In this document: piece after piece, positions 34,410 through 43,541 of the stretch
Layout of the letters: each line of letters opens with the position of its first letter
Numbering within the stretch: position 1 is the first letter of the stretch
Assembly: GCA_050250815.1 (NCBI GenBank)
Contig: JBFWNY010000027.1
Coordinates: 1-53,925 of the forward strand
Direction of reading: 5' to 3'
From: JAEUMD01 sp050250815
GTDB lineage: Bacteria > Pseudomonadota > Alphaproteobacteria > Rhizobiales > Hyphomicrobiaceae
DNA length: 53,925 nucleotides
The notes under the pieces: generated by a model
The model's database searches: none
What the model saw: only the letters and a program-made list of their open reading frames with translations
What the model was told of the DNA's origin: nothing
Position numbers and translations under genes: made by a program

Positions 34410-35129
34410 GTGCGCGAAATCATCCTCGACACCGAGACGACTGGTCTCGACTTCAGGAAGGGCGACCGGCTCATCGAGATCGGCTGCGTGGAGCTCATCA
34501 ACCGCATTCCGACCGGGCGTGAATATCACGTCTACATCAACCCCGAGCGCGACGTGCCCGCGGATGCGGAGCGCGTGCACGGCATCTCGACGGCGTTCCT
34601 GGTCGATAAGCCGAGGTTCGCCGAGATCGCGGCAGCGTTTGCCTCCTTCATCGGGGAAGATCCGCTCGTCATTCACAATGCGGGTTTCGACATCCCCTTC
34701 CTCAATTCGGAGCTGAAGCGGGTGGGCTTGGCCGAACTGACGATGGATCGCGTCGTCGACACGCTACAGCTTGCGCGGCGCAAGCACCCGGCCGGACCCA
34801 ACACGCTCGATGCGCTCTGTAAGCGCTACGGTGTCGACAATTCCCAGCGCGTGAAGCATGGCGCGCTGCTCGATTCCTGGTTGCTGGCGGACGTCTACAT
34901 AGAACTGCTCGGCGAGCGGCAGGCGGCTCTTGTGCTCGATGATCGCGCCGCCATCGCAACGGACGCGCGGGGAGGCAGGCTCTCTCGCGCGCGTCGTGCC
35001 AAGCCGCGGCCGGAACCGCTCGCTCCACGCATTGGAGATGAGCAAAAGGCTATGCACCGCGCGTTTATCGACACGCTCGGCGGCAAGATAATCTGGCTCG
35101 ACCATCTTGATGGCGGCGGTACGCGCTGA
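34410..35129 (+). CDS. dnaQ: DNA polymerase III epsilon subunit (proofreading exonuclease)
   Basis: Epsilon is the 3'-5' exonuclease of the replicative polymerase. In this 239-residue protein the DEDDh catalytic residues show in 'IILDTETTGLD' (Asp7, Glu9), 'HNAGFDIPFLNSEL' and 'RVKHGALLDSWLLADVY'. The C-terminal region ('MHRAFIDTLGGKIIW') would contact the alpha subunit. I choose a GTG start at 34410, preceded by AGGG, because the family begins two residues before 'IILDTET'; the open frame back to 34317 does not look like protein. It is last in the ppsR-maf-aroE-coaE-dnaQ operon and convergent with secB. Confidence 0.94.
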   Translation: MREIILDTETTGLDFRKGDRLIEIGCVELINRIPTGREYHVYINPERDVPADAERVHGISTAFLVDKPRFAEIAAAFASFIGEDPLVIHNAGFDIPFLNSELKRVGLAELTMDRVVDTLQLARRKHPAGPNTLDALCKRYGVDNSQRVKHGALLDSWLLADVYIELLGERQAALVLDDRAAIATDARGGRLSRARRAKPRPEPLAPRIGDEQKAMHRAFIDTLGGKIIWLDHLDGGGTR

Positions 35130-35157
35130 GCAGGGATGGCGCTGACAGCGCCGATGC

Positions 35158-35670
35158 TCACGCCGTCTTGCTGCCTTCCTGCTCCAGCTCCTGCTTGCGC
35201 CGGACATAGAGCGAGCCGAAATCGATCGGGTCGAGCAGCAGCGGCGGAAATCCACCTTCCCGCGAGATATCGGCGAGGAGCCGGCGCAGGAACGGGAACA
35301 GGATGGCCGGGCAGTTGACGAGGAGGAACGGCTCCATCGCCTGCTGGGGGATGTTTTGGATCCGGAACAGGCCGGCGTACACGACCTCAAGCTGGTAGAT
35401 CGTGCCCAGCTTGCTCGTTGCGTGGGCCTTGAAGTCGATGGCGCTCTCGAAAATGTTGTTCTTCGCGTCGACCGTCTTGGCGTCGACGTTGACCTCGAGC
35501 TGGATGTGGGGGTTCTCGCCCGGTCCGCCAATCAGCTTGTCGACGTTGGGATTCTCGAACGACAGGTCCTTGATGTACTGACCGACAACCTGGGCCTGGA
35601 TCGGTGCCATCCCGGTCTTGTCCTGGGTCGCGCCCTCCGGCGCGCCATTGCCCTTCTTGCCGTCCGCCAT
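35158..35670 (-). CDS. secB: Protein-export chaperone SecB
   Basis: SecB keeps precursors unfolded and delivers them to SecA. In this 170-residue protein the core carries 'QYIKDLSFENPN', 'HIQLEVNVDAK', 'YQLEVVYAGLFRI', 'LLVNCPAILFPFLRRLLADISREGGFPPLLLDPIDFGSLY', all strongly conserved. The start at 35670 ('MADGKKGNG') is preferred over an ATG nine codons upstream. It is convergent with dnaQ and follows fxsA at a distance of about 95 nt, possibly with its own promoter. Confidence 0.96.
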   Translation of the reverse strand: MADGKKGNGAPEGATQDKTGMAPIQAQVVGQYIKDLSFENPNVDKLIGGPGENPHIQLEVNVDAKTVDAKNNIFESAIDFKAHATSKLGTIYQLEVVYAGLFRIQNIPQQAMEPFLLVNCPAILFPFLRRLLADISREGGFPPLLLDPIDFGSLYVRRKQELEQEGSKTA

Positions 35671-35765
35671 GTTCCGTCTCGATTCTACGTGTGCCAATGC
35701 CAGACCGGGTGCGAGTGCCCGGACGCGGGTGGCTTACACGGATGCCGGGTCGTGCGCAATCAGCC

Positions 35766-36314
35766 TCAGCCGCCGCGCCGCCTGCCCTTTGGATCGACGG
35801 TCTTTTCGTCCAGCCGCTCGAACTCGCCCTCGATGATGATGCCGTCCTCAGCATCCTGGTAGCGCGGCGTCTGTTCGGGACGGCCGGCTCCGGGGGCGCT
35901 CCGTGGGCCGTCGGCGGGCCTCGCTCTGCCGCCCCCACCGAGAGTTACGATTGTCACGCGGGAGAGGATTTGGTCGGCCAGCAAACTGCGGATGGGCGGC
36001 ACCATCAGAACGAGTCCAAGGGAATCGGTGAAAAGACCCGGGGTCAGCAGAAGCAGTCCGGCGGCCAGCAGCAGCGCGCCCTCAACCAGCGTCTTGACCG
36101 GTGGTTTTCCCGAGCGCGTCTGCTCCATGAGCCGCCCGATGGTCGCCATTCCCTGGCGATGGAGCAAAGTCGTGCCCAGAGCAGCGGTCACCACGACGAT
36201 TGCCACCGTCCACCAGAAGCCGATGATCTGCCCCACCTTGATGAGCAGCGCGATCTCGAGCAGGGGAACGGCGACAAAAACCAGGAACAGGATTGCGCGG
36301 ACAGGGGACGGCAT
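35766..36314 (-). CDS. fxsA: FxsA family inner-membrane protein
   Basis: FxsA-type proteins are small inner-membrane proteins first known from F-plasmid exclusion of phage T7. The protein has 182 residues. Membrane segments lie at about 3-40 ('ILFLVFVAVPLLEIALLIKVGQIIGFWWTVAIVVVTAALG') and 75-105 ('LVEGALLLAAGLLLLTPGLFTDSLGLVLMVPPIR'), with the conserved 'LLHRQGMATIGRL' between. The C-terminal 60 residues are polar and variable. I start at the ATG at 36314 ('MPSPVRAILF'). It is divergent from the Tim44-like gene with 250 nt between, and the secB-fxsA-tim44 neighbourhood is common in Hyphomicrobiales. Confidence 0.9.
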   Translation of the reverse strand: MPSPVRAILFLVFVAVPLLEIALLIKVGQIIGFWWTVAIVVVTAALGTTLLHRQGMATIGRLMEQTRSGKPPVKTLVEGALLLAAGLLLLTPGLFTDSLGLVLMVPPIRSLLADQILSRVTIVTLGGGGRARPADGPRSAPGAGRPEQTPRYQDAEDGIIIEGEFERLDEKTVDPKGRRRGG

Positions 36315-36563
36315 GGTGTCAAGGTCCGTAGGCGGGCGCAATGTGTCGGTTCGGTTCCGGTGCCGGCCTGTTGTCAAGCCAGTTGGCGAGACCTCGTTTG
36401 TGCCCTAAGTTGGCGCCGATACCAATGGCGTTCGGCGTCCTGCCGCTGTCCGCGCTCCCGCGCGGGCGAAAACCGGGCCCTGGTCTGGCGGTCTGGCCGC
36501 GCCCATATCGATGCTTGAGCCGGGGGCGCTCAGCTCCCCGCAAACTAAACCGAAAGCGTGTCC

Positions 36564-37313
36564 ATGGACGGAAAAATCGACCTCATCACGCTGATTGCGC
36601 TGATCGTGGCCCTCGTTGTCATCCTCAAGCTGCGCAGCGTTCTCGGACGGCGGTCGGAGGACGACGATGCGCGACTGGAGCGCTATCGCACCGAGCGCCG
36701 CAAAACAGCGGCCCAAGGTGGTGGCGCGCAGGACAAAGTCGTAACCCTTCCCACGCGTGAGCCGTCCGGTGGCGTGACGCCTTCGCTCGGTGGCATCGCC
36801 ATCGCCGAGGCGCAGGCGCGCATCCGGTCCTTCGCGGGGTCCAATTCGGACGCCGAGCGCGGCATGCTCGATATTCTAAAGCTCGACGGGTCGTTCGATC
36901 CGGAGAACTTCCTGCGCGGCGCCAAGCAGGCCTACGAACTCATCGTGACGGCGTTCGCCGAGGGCAACCGCAAGCTGCTTCGCGACCTTCTCAACCGCGA
37001 GGTGTTCGACAGCTTTGCCGGCGCAATCTCCGATCGCGAGGCGCGCGGCGAACAGGTCGAGCAGTCGTTCGTCGGCATATCGAAGGCCGATATCGTGGAT
37101 GCCGAGGCCAAGGAAGGCATCGCCAGCGTCACGGTCCGATTCGTGAGCCAGCTCATAACGGCGACGCGGGACCGCGCGGGTGCCGTCGTGACCGGCGATC
37201 CGGTCGCGATCCAGGAGGTGACCGACATCTGGACCTTCTGCCGCGACGTGTCCTCGGCGCGTGCCAGGGCCAATCCGAACTGGAAGCTGGTGGCGACCCA
37301 GGCGCCGGGCTGA
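36564..37313 (+). CDS. Tim44-domain membrane-anchored protein (TimA-like)
   Basis: This 249-residue protein has one N-terminal transmembrane helix ('LITLIALIVALVVILKLRSVLG', about 5-26), a charged stretch and linker (about 27-85), then a Tim44-like domain of the NTF2 fold (about 110-245). Within the domain are 'DPENFLRGAKQAYELIVTAFAEGNRKLLRDLLNREVFDSF' and 'DIWTFCRDVSSARANPNWKLVAT'-type ends. Its mitochondrial relative tethers Hsp70 to the import channel; the bacterial role is probably membrane-protein quality control or assembly and is not settled. A GTG two codons upstream is an alternative start. It leads into mltA and smr on the same strand. Confidence 0.9.
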   Translation: MDGKIDLITLIALIVALVVILKLRSVLGRRSEDDDARLERYRTERRKTAAQGGGAQDKVVTLPTREPSGGVTPSLGGIAIAEAQARIRSFAGSNSDAERGMLDILKLDGSFDPENFLRGAKQAYELIVTAFAEGNRKLLRDLLNREVFDSFAGAISDREARGEQVEQSFVGISKADIVDAEAKEGIASVTVRFVSQLITATRDRAGAVVTGDPVAIQEVTDIWTFCRDVSSARARANPNWKLVATQAPG

Positions 37314-37383
37314 GCGCCGCCGCCACACGAGGCCACGTGGCCATCGCCGGGGGGCGGGGCCGCAAGATCGGGGGGAAGACGCA

Positions 37384-38793
37384 ATGGGCAGGGGGAAGCC
37401 TCGGCCACCATCATGGTCCTCGCGCCGGGGGTGGCGGGTCCGCGTCGGGCTGTGCCTCGCTTGGGGTCTTGCGGCCGCTTCAGCTGCGGGCCTTGCCAGC
37501 GAAACGGCTTCCCTGGCGGAAGCTGCAGCTCAAACAACGAAGGGTCGCTGGGCAGGGGCGCTCGGTATCATGACCAACGACAGCGGTTCGCCCAAGACAC
37601 AGGACACAGGCGGGGCCACGCCGCAGCAGACACCCGGCGTGCGATTCGAGCCGGTGCCGTTCGATGCCCTGCCTGGCTGGGCACATGATGACCATGCGGC
37701 AGCTCTGATCGTCTTCGATCGATCCTGCGCTCGAGTCGTCAAGGCCATGCGAGTCGGCGCCAAGATGGGCGACGTCGTGCCGCCGCCGGCGTTTCCGGAT
37801 GCTTGTGCCGCCGCGGCCGATCTGGTGGCGAAGCGGGCGGGCACCGAGGAGGCCCGTGCGTTTTTTGAGCGGCATTTCCATCCGCACCGCGTCGTTCACG
37901 ATGCGGCCGAGGGGCTATTCACCGGCTATTTCGAACCCGTCGTGAAGGGCGCGCTGCAGAAGAGCGACGCTTTCAACGCGCCGCTGATGCGCCGCCCCGC
38001 CGATCTGGTCAACCTCGTGAGCGAGGCCGAACGCGGCGCAAAGGCCGATGGTCTTACGCACGCGCGCCAGACCGCTGCGGGCCCCGAGCCGTATCCGACA
38101 CGCCGGCAGATCGACGAGGGAGCGCTCGCGCCGCTCGGATTGGAATTCGTCTACCTGCAAGACCCCGTCGAGGTGTTCTTCATGCAGGTGCAGGGCTCCG
38201 GGCTAGTTGAACTGCCGGATGGCTCGCATCTGCGTGTCGCTTACGACGGCAAGAATGGGCACGCTTACACCTCGATCGGCCGCTACCTCATCGAGAAGGG
38301 CATTGTCCCTGCCGAGCGCATGTCGCTCGATGCATTGAAGCAATGGTTGCGCGCCAATCCGCAGCAGATGCGCGACGTTCTTTGGCAGAACGCCTCCTAT
38401 GTATTCTTCCGGCCGCTTGCCGGAGAAGAAGCATCCGACCCGCTCGGCGTGCTGGGTATCCCGTTGACCCCAGGCCGCAGCTTGGCTGTCGATACGCGCT
38501 TCCATGCCATCGGTACGCCGGTCTATGTCAGTGCCGCGGCGTTGAAGCACTCCGATGCCGGCAAGGATGGCTTTCACAGGCTGATGATTGCCCAGGACGT
38601 TGGTTCGGCCATCCGTGGCCCGGAGCGCGGCGACATCTACTTCGGTTCGGGAGACGCGGCGGGTCGCGTCGCCGGCGTCACCAAGCACGCTGGCAACTTC
38701 TTCGTGCTGCTGCCACGTGCTGCCCCGCGCGAATCGATCATCGAGGCAGCACGCGCAGGCGCCTGGAAGAAGATCCGTCAGGCCCGGCAATGA
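37384..38793 (+). CDS. mltA: Membrane-bound lytic transglycosylase A
   Basis: MltA cleaves peptidoglycan glycan strands to 1,6-anhydromuropeptides. The protein has 469 residues. A basic N-terminus and hydrophobic signal segment (about 15-45) are followed by a low-complexity linker, then the MltA core with 'GLFTGYFEPVVKG' and 'FFMQVQGSGLVELPDG' and the C-terminal 3D domain with 'VDTRFHAIGTPVYV' and 'IAQDVGSAIRGPERGDIYFGSG', whose Asp is catalytic. No lipobox cysteine is obvious at the signal end, so it may be soluble or anchored by its uncleaved signal. The start at 37384 follows a G-run. It is coupled to smr by an ATGA overlap. Confidence 0.93.
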   Translation: MGRGKPRPPSWSSRRGWRVRVGLCLAWGLAAASAAGLASETASLAEAAAQTTKGRWAGALGIMTNDSGSPKTQDTGGATPQQTPGVRFEPVPFDALPGWAHDDHAAALIVFDRSCARVVKAMRVGAKMGDVVPPPAFPDACAAAADLVAKRAGTEEARAFFERHFHPHRVVHDAAEGLFTGYFEPVVKGALQKSDAFNAPLMRRPADLVNLVSEAERGAKADGLTHARQTAAGPEPYPTRRQIDEGALAPLGLEFVYLQDPVEVFFMQVQGSGLVELPDGSHLRVAYDGKNGHAYTSIGRYLIEKGIVPAERMSLDALKQWLRANPQQMRDVLWQNASYVFFRPLAGEEASDPLGVLGIPLTPGRSLAVDTRFHAIGTPVYVSAAALKHSDAGKDGFHRLMIAQDVGSAIRGPERGDIYFGSGDAAGRVAGVTKHAGNFFVLLPRAAPRESIIEAARAGAWKKIRQARQ

Positions 38794-39494
38794 GCACGAG
38801 CGGCAGGCGGCGCGGTCGTGGCCGCGATACGCTCCTGGGCGAGGAGGATCGCCGCCTGTGGGAGCAGGTGGCGCGCAGCATCGGACCAGCCCGTCGCGGC
38901 AAGCCGCGCGTCCCCGAAACCGGGTGTTCGCCCGAAGAGCAGTCATCATCGGGGCGTCCCATGGAGCCCGCCCACGTACCAGCCGTCAGTTCGCTCACCG
39001 GCCGTCTGGCGTCAGCCGCCGCATCCGTCGCAGGGGAACGCGTCTCGCCGCGAGTGGCTGCTGGCGGACCGCATGAGGCGCCTTCCGGTCGCACGGAGCG
39101 TCATGCGGGCCCGGATCTGGCGAATTTCGATCGCAACGCGCTGCGGCGCATCCGCTCGGGGCGCATCGCCATCGAGGCGCGGCTCGATCTTCACGGCATG
39201 CGGCAGGACGAAGCGCATTTCGCCTTGCGCAGCTTTATCGCCGGCTGCCAGTCACGCGGCATGAGATGGGTGCTCGTCATTACCGGCAAGGGCAAGCCAG
39301 TGGCGACGCACCTGAGCGATCAGCCATTCGACGGGTATTCGGCCGATCGCGGAGTGTTGCGGCGGCAGGTGCCGCGCTGGTTGGCGGACGCTGACATGCG
39401 CGCCCTCGTCGTGAGTTACGCTCCGGCCGCCGCGCCGCACGGTGGTGAGGGCGCGATCTACGTTCAGCTCAGACCGCGACGTCACGCCCGCTAG
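38790..39494 (+). CDS. Smr-domain protein
   Basis: This 234-residue protein has a disordered Arg/Ser/Gly/Pro-rich N-terminal half and a C-terminal Smr domain. The domain starts at about 115 with 'RIAIEARLDLHGMRQDEAHFALRSFIAG' (LDLHG at 132-136) and contains 'VLVITGKG' (TGKG at 165-168). Small MutS-related domains are nucleases acting on DNA or RNA; the stand-alone YdaL/SmrA-type proteins have endonuclease activity. The mltA-smr pair is conserved in Hyphomicrobiales. The ATG lies in the mltA stop (ATGA), so translation is coupled. Confidence 0.9.
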   Translation: MSTSGRRRGRGRDTLLGEEDRRLWEQVARSIGPARRGKPRVPETGCSPEEQSSSGRPMEPAHVPAVSSLTGRLASAAASVAGERVSPRVAAGGPHEAPSGRTERHAGPDLANFDRNALRRIRSGRIAIEARLDLHGMRQDEAHFALRSFIAGCQSRGMRWVLVITGKGKPVATHLSDQPFDGYSADRGVLRRQVPRWLADADMRALVVSYAPAAAPHGGEGAIYVQLRPRRHAR

Positions 39495-39567
39495 GCCCGT
39501 GGCCAGCCGGTGAAAGCCTCGACCTGCCACTCGTGAGGCTAGGGGCCGGAGCGCAAGCGCTTCAGCC

Positions 39568-40086
39568 TCAGTTGCACTTGTCGTCCATGCTGCGCAGCGT
39601 GGCGGTGATGCCGCGCAGTGAGAAGCTGTCCTCCGTGGCGGTCCCTGCCTCGGACGTTGCGGCAACCTTCATGTCGTTGCCGCGACGCATGGCGTCGATC
39701 AGCTTCAACTCGTCGTTGGGGTCGGCAACGAACGCCTTGTCGTCCTGCGCGAACAGCTTGAAGTCCCGTCCGCCGACGCTGACGACCACGTCGCTTCCCT
39801 TCTTCACCGGATAGCCGAGAAGCACGCTGACCTCGGATTTCACGCCGTCCTTGGGCCACGCGGAGACATAGAAGTAAATCTGCTCGCGCTTGGCTTCGTT
39901 TGGCGCGCTATCCGACGGTTGGGAAGCGGCAAAGCAGATCTTCTTCTGCGCGGCCTCGTGGACGAACAGAGACCAGTCGCCGTTCTTCTCGATCAGTTTT
40001 GCAGCTCCGGCCTGACTGGCCCAAGAAACGGCGACAGCAGCCGCCAGCACAACGGGTCGTGTGCGGTTCAGCATCGATGAAATCAT
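39568..40086 (-). CDS. IalB-like secreted protein
   Basis: In this 172-residue protein a signal peptide (about 1-28, 'VVLAAAVAVSWASQAGAA') precedes a small all-beta domain: 'GDWSLFVHEAAQKKICFAAS', 'IYFYVSAWPKDGVKSEVSVLLGYPV', and an end of 'DSFSLRGITATLRSMDDKC'. The order W...C...., conserved G-Y-P and a final '[FS]SL.G.TA.L.....C' fits the invasion-associated locus B family of alphaproteobacteria, which is periplasmic and of unknown biochemical function. The two cysteines probably form a disulfide. An alternative start lies four codons downstream. It is convergent with smr and alone. Confidence 0.75.
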   Translation of the reverse strand: MISSMLNRTRPVVLAAAVAVSWASQAGAAKLIEKNGDWSLFVHEAAQKKICFAASQPSDSAPNEAKREQIYFYVSAWPKDGVKSEVSVLLGYPVKKGSDVVVSVGGRDFKLFAQDDKAFVADPNDELKLIDAMRRGNDMKVAATSEAGTATEDSFSLRGITATLRSMDDKCN

Positions 40087-40157
40087 CTGCTCAGAATCCG
40101 TCCGTGTCTGTTTGTCGTTTGGCGAGCCTCAAGTATAACCTGGGTTCGTCCTGGAAG

Positions 40158-40736
40158 TCACCCTTCGCGAGCCGATTTTCTGCCAGCGTCACGTGTTGCG
40201 GGGCGCGAATCGGGTCCTCCGGGCCACATGGGCCGGTCCGCGAAGTGGGCGAGGCTACGTACCCGGTCGTACATCACGATCGCTCCGGCCATCGCAACGT
40301 TGATGCAGAAGCGCGTCGGAATTTTCACGACATGGTCGCAGCGGGCCAGCAGAGGCGGGCTTAGCGAACCCATCTCCGGGCCGAGCACGTAGGCCGCGCG
40401 TAACGGGTGGCGGAAGCTCGGCAGGTCCACGGCATCCTCGATCAGCTCGATGCCAACGAGGCGGCAGCCCTGCGGCAGCGTCAGCTCCTCGACGCCCGAC
40501 CAGTTGTAGTGCGGTAGATGCAACTGGCCCTTGGAGGTGTCGGCGTGCGCTTCCAGGGCGCGGTAGGTGGCGCCGACAGTGAACGTGAAGCTCGCGCCGA
40601 AGCCATGCGCCGAGCGCATCAGGTTGCCCAGGTTGAGGGACTTGGACATGCGTTCCGCGCCGATCGCGAAATAGCCGCGCGGCAGAGGCGGCCAACTTGT
40701 TGCTGTCCGGGGTGTCGGCGTCTTGGACGGCGTCAT
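40158..40736 (-). CDS. SpoU/TrmH-family RNA methyltransferase
   Basis: This 192-residue protein is a SPOUT-class ribose 2'-O-methyltransferase of SpoU type. Motif 1 is 'NLGNLMRSAHGFGASFTF' (about 35-52), motif 2 is 'RAAYVLGPEMGSLSPPLLARCD' and motif 3 is 'VKIPTRFCINVAMAGAIVMYDRV', the knot that binds SAM. No RNA-binding extra domain is present, so the substrate (tRNA or rRNA) cannot be named. I start at the ATG at 40736, which leaves a 102-nt divergent promoter region toward the oxidoreductase gene; an ATG at 40772 is possible. Confidence 0.88.
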   Translation of the reverse strand: MTPSKTPTPRTATSWPPLPRGYFAIGAERMSKSLNLGNLMRSAHGFGASFTFTVGATYRALEAHADTSKGQLHLPHYNWSGVEELTLPQGCRLVGIELIEDAVDLPSFRHPLRAAYVLGPEMGSLSPPLLARCDHVVKIPTRFCINVAMAGAIVMYDRVRSLAHFADRPMWPGGPDSRPATRDAGRKSAREG

Positions 40737-40838
40737 AAGGCGCCCAGAGGCGTTGGCCGCATCTGGCTCCATTGGGTGGCTTCTGCTATCGCCAGCGCGA
40801 CATCGGTCGGCAGGCATACGCGAGGGAGGCTGTTCCAC

Positions 40839-41813
40839 ATGAAGGCGGCGTTATGCAAGAGCCTGGAAGGTCCGCAGGCGCTCGTCGTGGAGGATGTGGC
40901 CGAGCCCGAGGTTGGCGAGGGCGAGGTCGTCGTCCGCGTGTCGGCGGCGGCGCTCAACTTCTTCGATACCCTCATCACGCGCGGAAAATACCAAGTGAAG
41001 CCGGAGCTGCCGTTTTCGCCTTCCGGCGAGGTGGCGGGCGTGATTGAGCGGATGGGCCCCGGCGTCAAGGGCCTCACGCGCGGGCAGCGCGTTGCGGCCT
41101 ACGTCGGTTTCGGCGGTGCGCGCGAGAAGATCGCGATCGCTGCCGAGCGCTGCGTGCCCATTCCGGCCAGCGTTTCGGACGACGTCGCCGCCGGCATCGC
41201 GGTCACCTACGGCACGGCCATACACGGCCTGAAGGACCGTGCGCGCCTCGGCCCCGGCGAGACGGTCGCGGTGCTAGGTGCCTCAGGGGGCGCGGGCCTG
41301 GCGGCGGTCGAAATCGCCAAGCTGATGGGCGCGCGCGTGATTGCAGTTGCCTCTTCGCCGCGGAAGCTCGACGTGGCGTTGGCACACGGCGCGGATTTCG
41401 GCATCGACTATCACAGCCGCGATCTCAAGGATGCGCTGCGTGGCGCGACCGGCGGCAAGGGCGTCGACGTGGTCTACGACTGCGTCGGCGGCGATCACGC
41501 GGAGCCGGCACTGCGTGCGTTGGCGTGGAAGGGCCGTTTCCTCGTGGTCGGCTTCGCGGCGGGCGAGATCCCCAAATTCGCCCTCAACCTCGTACTGCTC
41601 AAAGGTTGCGACGTCGTCGGCGTGTACTGGGGTGAATCGGTGCGCAGGGATCCCAACGGTCACCGTGCCAACATGCAGGACGTGCTTGCCTGGGTTGCCG
41701 AGGGACGGCTCAAACCGCGCATCCACGCACACTTTCCACTGGATCGAATCGTGGAGGCCATCGGCGTGATCGACCGGCGCGAGGCCGTGGGCAAGGTGAT
41801 CGTCAGACCCTGA
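40839..41813 (+). CDS. NADPH:quinone oxidoreductase family protein (zinc-free MDR)
   Basis: This 324-residue medium-chain dehydrogenase/reductase is of the quinone-reductase type. 'AALNFFDTLITRGKYQVKPELPFSPSGEVAGVI' opens the GroES-like domain, 'VTYGTAIHGLKDRARLGPGETVAVLGASGGAGLAAVEIAKLMGARVIAVASS' is the Rossmann part with the NADPH loop, and 'GVYWGESVRRDPNGHRANM' follows. The zinc ligands of alcohol dehydrogenases are missing. GAGGGAGG lies before the ATG. The natural substrate is unknown. It is alone and divergent from the methyltransferase. Confidence 0.88.
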   Translation: MKAALCKSLEGPQALVVEDVAEPEVGEGEVVVRVSAAALNFFDTLITRGKYQVKPELPFSPSGEVAGVIERMGPGVKGLTRGQRVAAYVGFGGAREKIAIAAERCVPIPASVSDDVAAGIAVTYGTAIHGLKDRARLGPGETVAVLGASGGAGLAAVEIAKLMGARVIAVASSPRKLDVALAHGADFGIDYHSRDLKDALRGATGGKGVDVVYDCVGGDHAEPALRALAWKGRFLVVGFAAGEIPKFALNLVLLKGCDVVGVYWGESVRRDPNGHRANMQDVLAWVAEGRLKPRIHAHFPLDRIVEAIGVIDRREAVGKVIVRP

Positions 41814-42070
41814 TGTCCACCGCTGCGTCAGCGGACGACGCTCGGTTAATCCAATTGCCGATCGTTTCTTTACGTCGCAGTTGCGCCCGCTTACATGGAC
41901 GGCGAGGGATGGCTGCCGCGCTCGTACGCGCCGGTTTGCGGGGCATAAGCATTGCTGTGCGTTCGACGAATTAACCAACAGAGATTCCTTTGAGAATACG
42001 TTGTTAAGTTGGTTGGCACGCGGAGCATTGGCGGCTACAGTAAGTGTGCACGTGAGTTTGGGGTAGCGCT

Positions 42071-43354
42071 GTGCCGCTGTTCAGTCGAGTAGTGTGGCAT
42101 CTGGCCGGTGCGAAGATCGCCAAAGGTGCCGTTTACGCGGCCATGTTGGCCGGCGGGTTCTTGGGTGCCGATTGGGCGCTGGGCCGCATCGTCGTGCCGC
42201 AGGCCAGCCACCTGATCGAACGGGCTACTGTCGCCAATATCGACGATGCGGTGCTCGAGGTGCCGACCCGTGCGGTTCGCGTGGCCACGCCGGCAAGCAC
42301 TCCGTCGCACCAGCCGGCTGCGCTGGAGGAGCGCGGCAGCGGCGGGGCGCGCGGGTCGCAACCCTCGACAGCTTTCGAGCACGCCCGCCCGGCTCCGCTG
42401 ATGGTTGCCAGGCTTGAGCCGGACGAAATCGCAGCACTGAAGAATTCGGTTGCAGAGCACGTCGTGGGAGATAGCGGGGCCACCTGGTACGCCGGCGACG
42501 GAGAGACCTTCCGGACCGTGTGTGTCCGCCTCTGCGACGGAGCTTTCTACCCCATCAGCTTTTCGACGCGACGCGAGCACTTCGGCCGGGACGAAGCGCG
42601 ATGCCGCGCAGGCTGCGGATCGCCTGCACGCCTGTTCGTGTACCGCAATCCGGGCGGCAGCGCCGAGACCATGATGGATCTGGAGGGCCGCTCGTACGTC
42701 GCCATGCCCACAGCCTTCGCCTTCCGGCGCGGAGCCTCGCCCAGCTGTTCGTGCAAAGCCCAGCCGTGGGAGCAGGCGTCCCGCGACCGTCACCGCCTGT
42801 ATGCGTTGGAGCAGCTTCAGCGAGACGGCGCGCCGGTCGATGTGGCGGAAATCGATCGGCTCCAGCACGCCGTTGCGGCGAGCACGCCAAAGATCGAAGC
42901 AAGTCGGGTGCAGGTGACGGCGGTGGTCACTCCGCGGGAGAAGCTCGGACGTGATTTCGTTCCTGGCCGAGCAGTTGTCGCGCGACTTGATGCGACATCG
43001 GTCGGATCCACGTCGCTACCCGTACGGTCTCCGGGCACGCCAGCCACGGCGGCGACACCGGTACCGGACATGCGCGTGCTGGTGGAAGTGCCTCCACTCG
43101 TCGTTGAAGCCGAAACCGAGCCTTCCGCTCACGCCAAGCCGTCAGTCGTGGAAACGGTCGTCAGCCGAACGGCGAGGAAAGGGGCGCGATCGCACCGCGC
43201 GACAGCACGTCGCCAGGCGCGCCGGGGGCAGGCCGAAGTCCTGGCCAAGTCGGGTGACATCTTCAAGAGCCTGATCTGGGGTAACGGGCCGAATGCGGCC
43301 GGCGCTCCGCGCGGCGGCACTGTGCGCGAAGTTTTTGCTCGCAACTTCTATTGA
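42071..43354 (+). CDS. DUF2865 protein A (membrane-anchored or secreted)
   Basis: This 427-residue protein is related to its downstream neighbour. An N-terminal hydrophobic segment (about 12-45) is probably an uncleaved anchor or signal. The DUF2865 domain (about 150-235) is marked by 'TVCVRLCDGAFYPISFSTRREHFGRDEARCRAGCGSPARLFVYRNPGG' and a later 'SCSCKAQPWEQA', six or more cysteines that could make disulfides in the periplasm. The C-terminal half (about 240-427) is Ser/Pro/Thr/Ala rich and then Arg rich ('RRQARRGQ'). The start is GTG. DUF2865 has no established function. A 257-nt region upstream holds no ORF and probably the promoter. Confidence 0.8.
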   Translation: MPLFSRVVWHLAGAKIAKGAVYAAMLAGGFLGADWALGRIVVPQASHLIERATVANIDDAVLEVPTRAVRVATPASTPSHQPAALEERGSGGARGSQPSTAFEHARPAPLMVARLEPDEIAALKNSVAEHVVGDSGATWYAGDGETFRTVCVRLCDGAFYPISFSTRREHFGRDEARCRAGCGSPARLFVYRNPGGSAETMMDLEGRSYVAMPTAFAFRRGASPSCSCKAQPWEQASRDRHRLYALEQLQRDGAPVDVAEIDRLQHAVAASTPKIEASRVQVTAVVTPREKLGRDFVPGRAVVARLDATSVGSTSLPVRSPGTPATAATPVPDMRVLVEVPPLVVEAETEPSAHAKPSVVETVVSRTARKGARSHRATARRQARRGQAEVLAKSGDIFKSLIWGNGPNAAGAPRGGTVREVFARNFY

Positions 43355-43541
43355 CGTTGCCTGACGAGGCCTGCGGCCGGCAGCGGTAAAGCTGCGCCGG
43401 TGCGGCGTCGGCTCGCGCGCGTTCAGGGAAAATTTGCCAAGCGTTTGCATGGTGAAGGCTACGGATTGTCGCGAACGCCGATGGCCGCCGCGTCGCCGCT
43501 GCAACCTTCAACGTGTTGGCTGTCCAGAGTCAAAATTGCTC

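Noticed and set aside
40829..40845. Possible fourth parS (TGTTCCACATGAAG)
   Set aside because: It differs from the palindrome at several core positions and lies 14 kb from the cluster; it is the start region of the oxidoreductase gene.
41940..42010. CtrA-type site around TTAACCAAC and GTTAAG
   Set aside because: The two half sites are not spaced by 7 nt and only one half is good.
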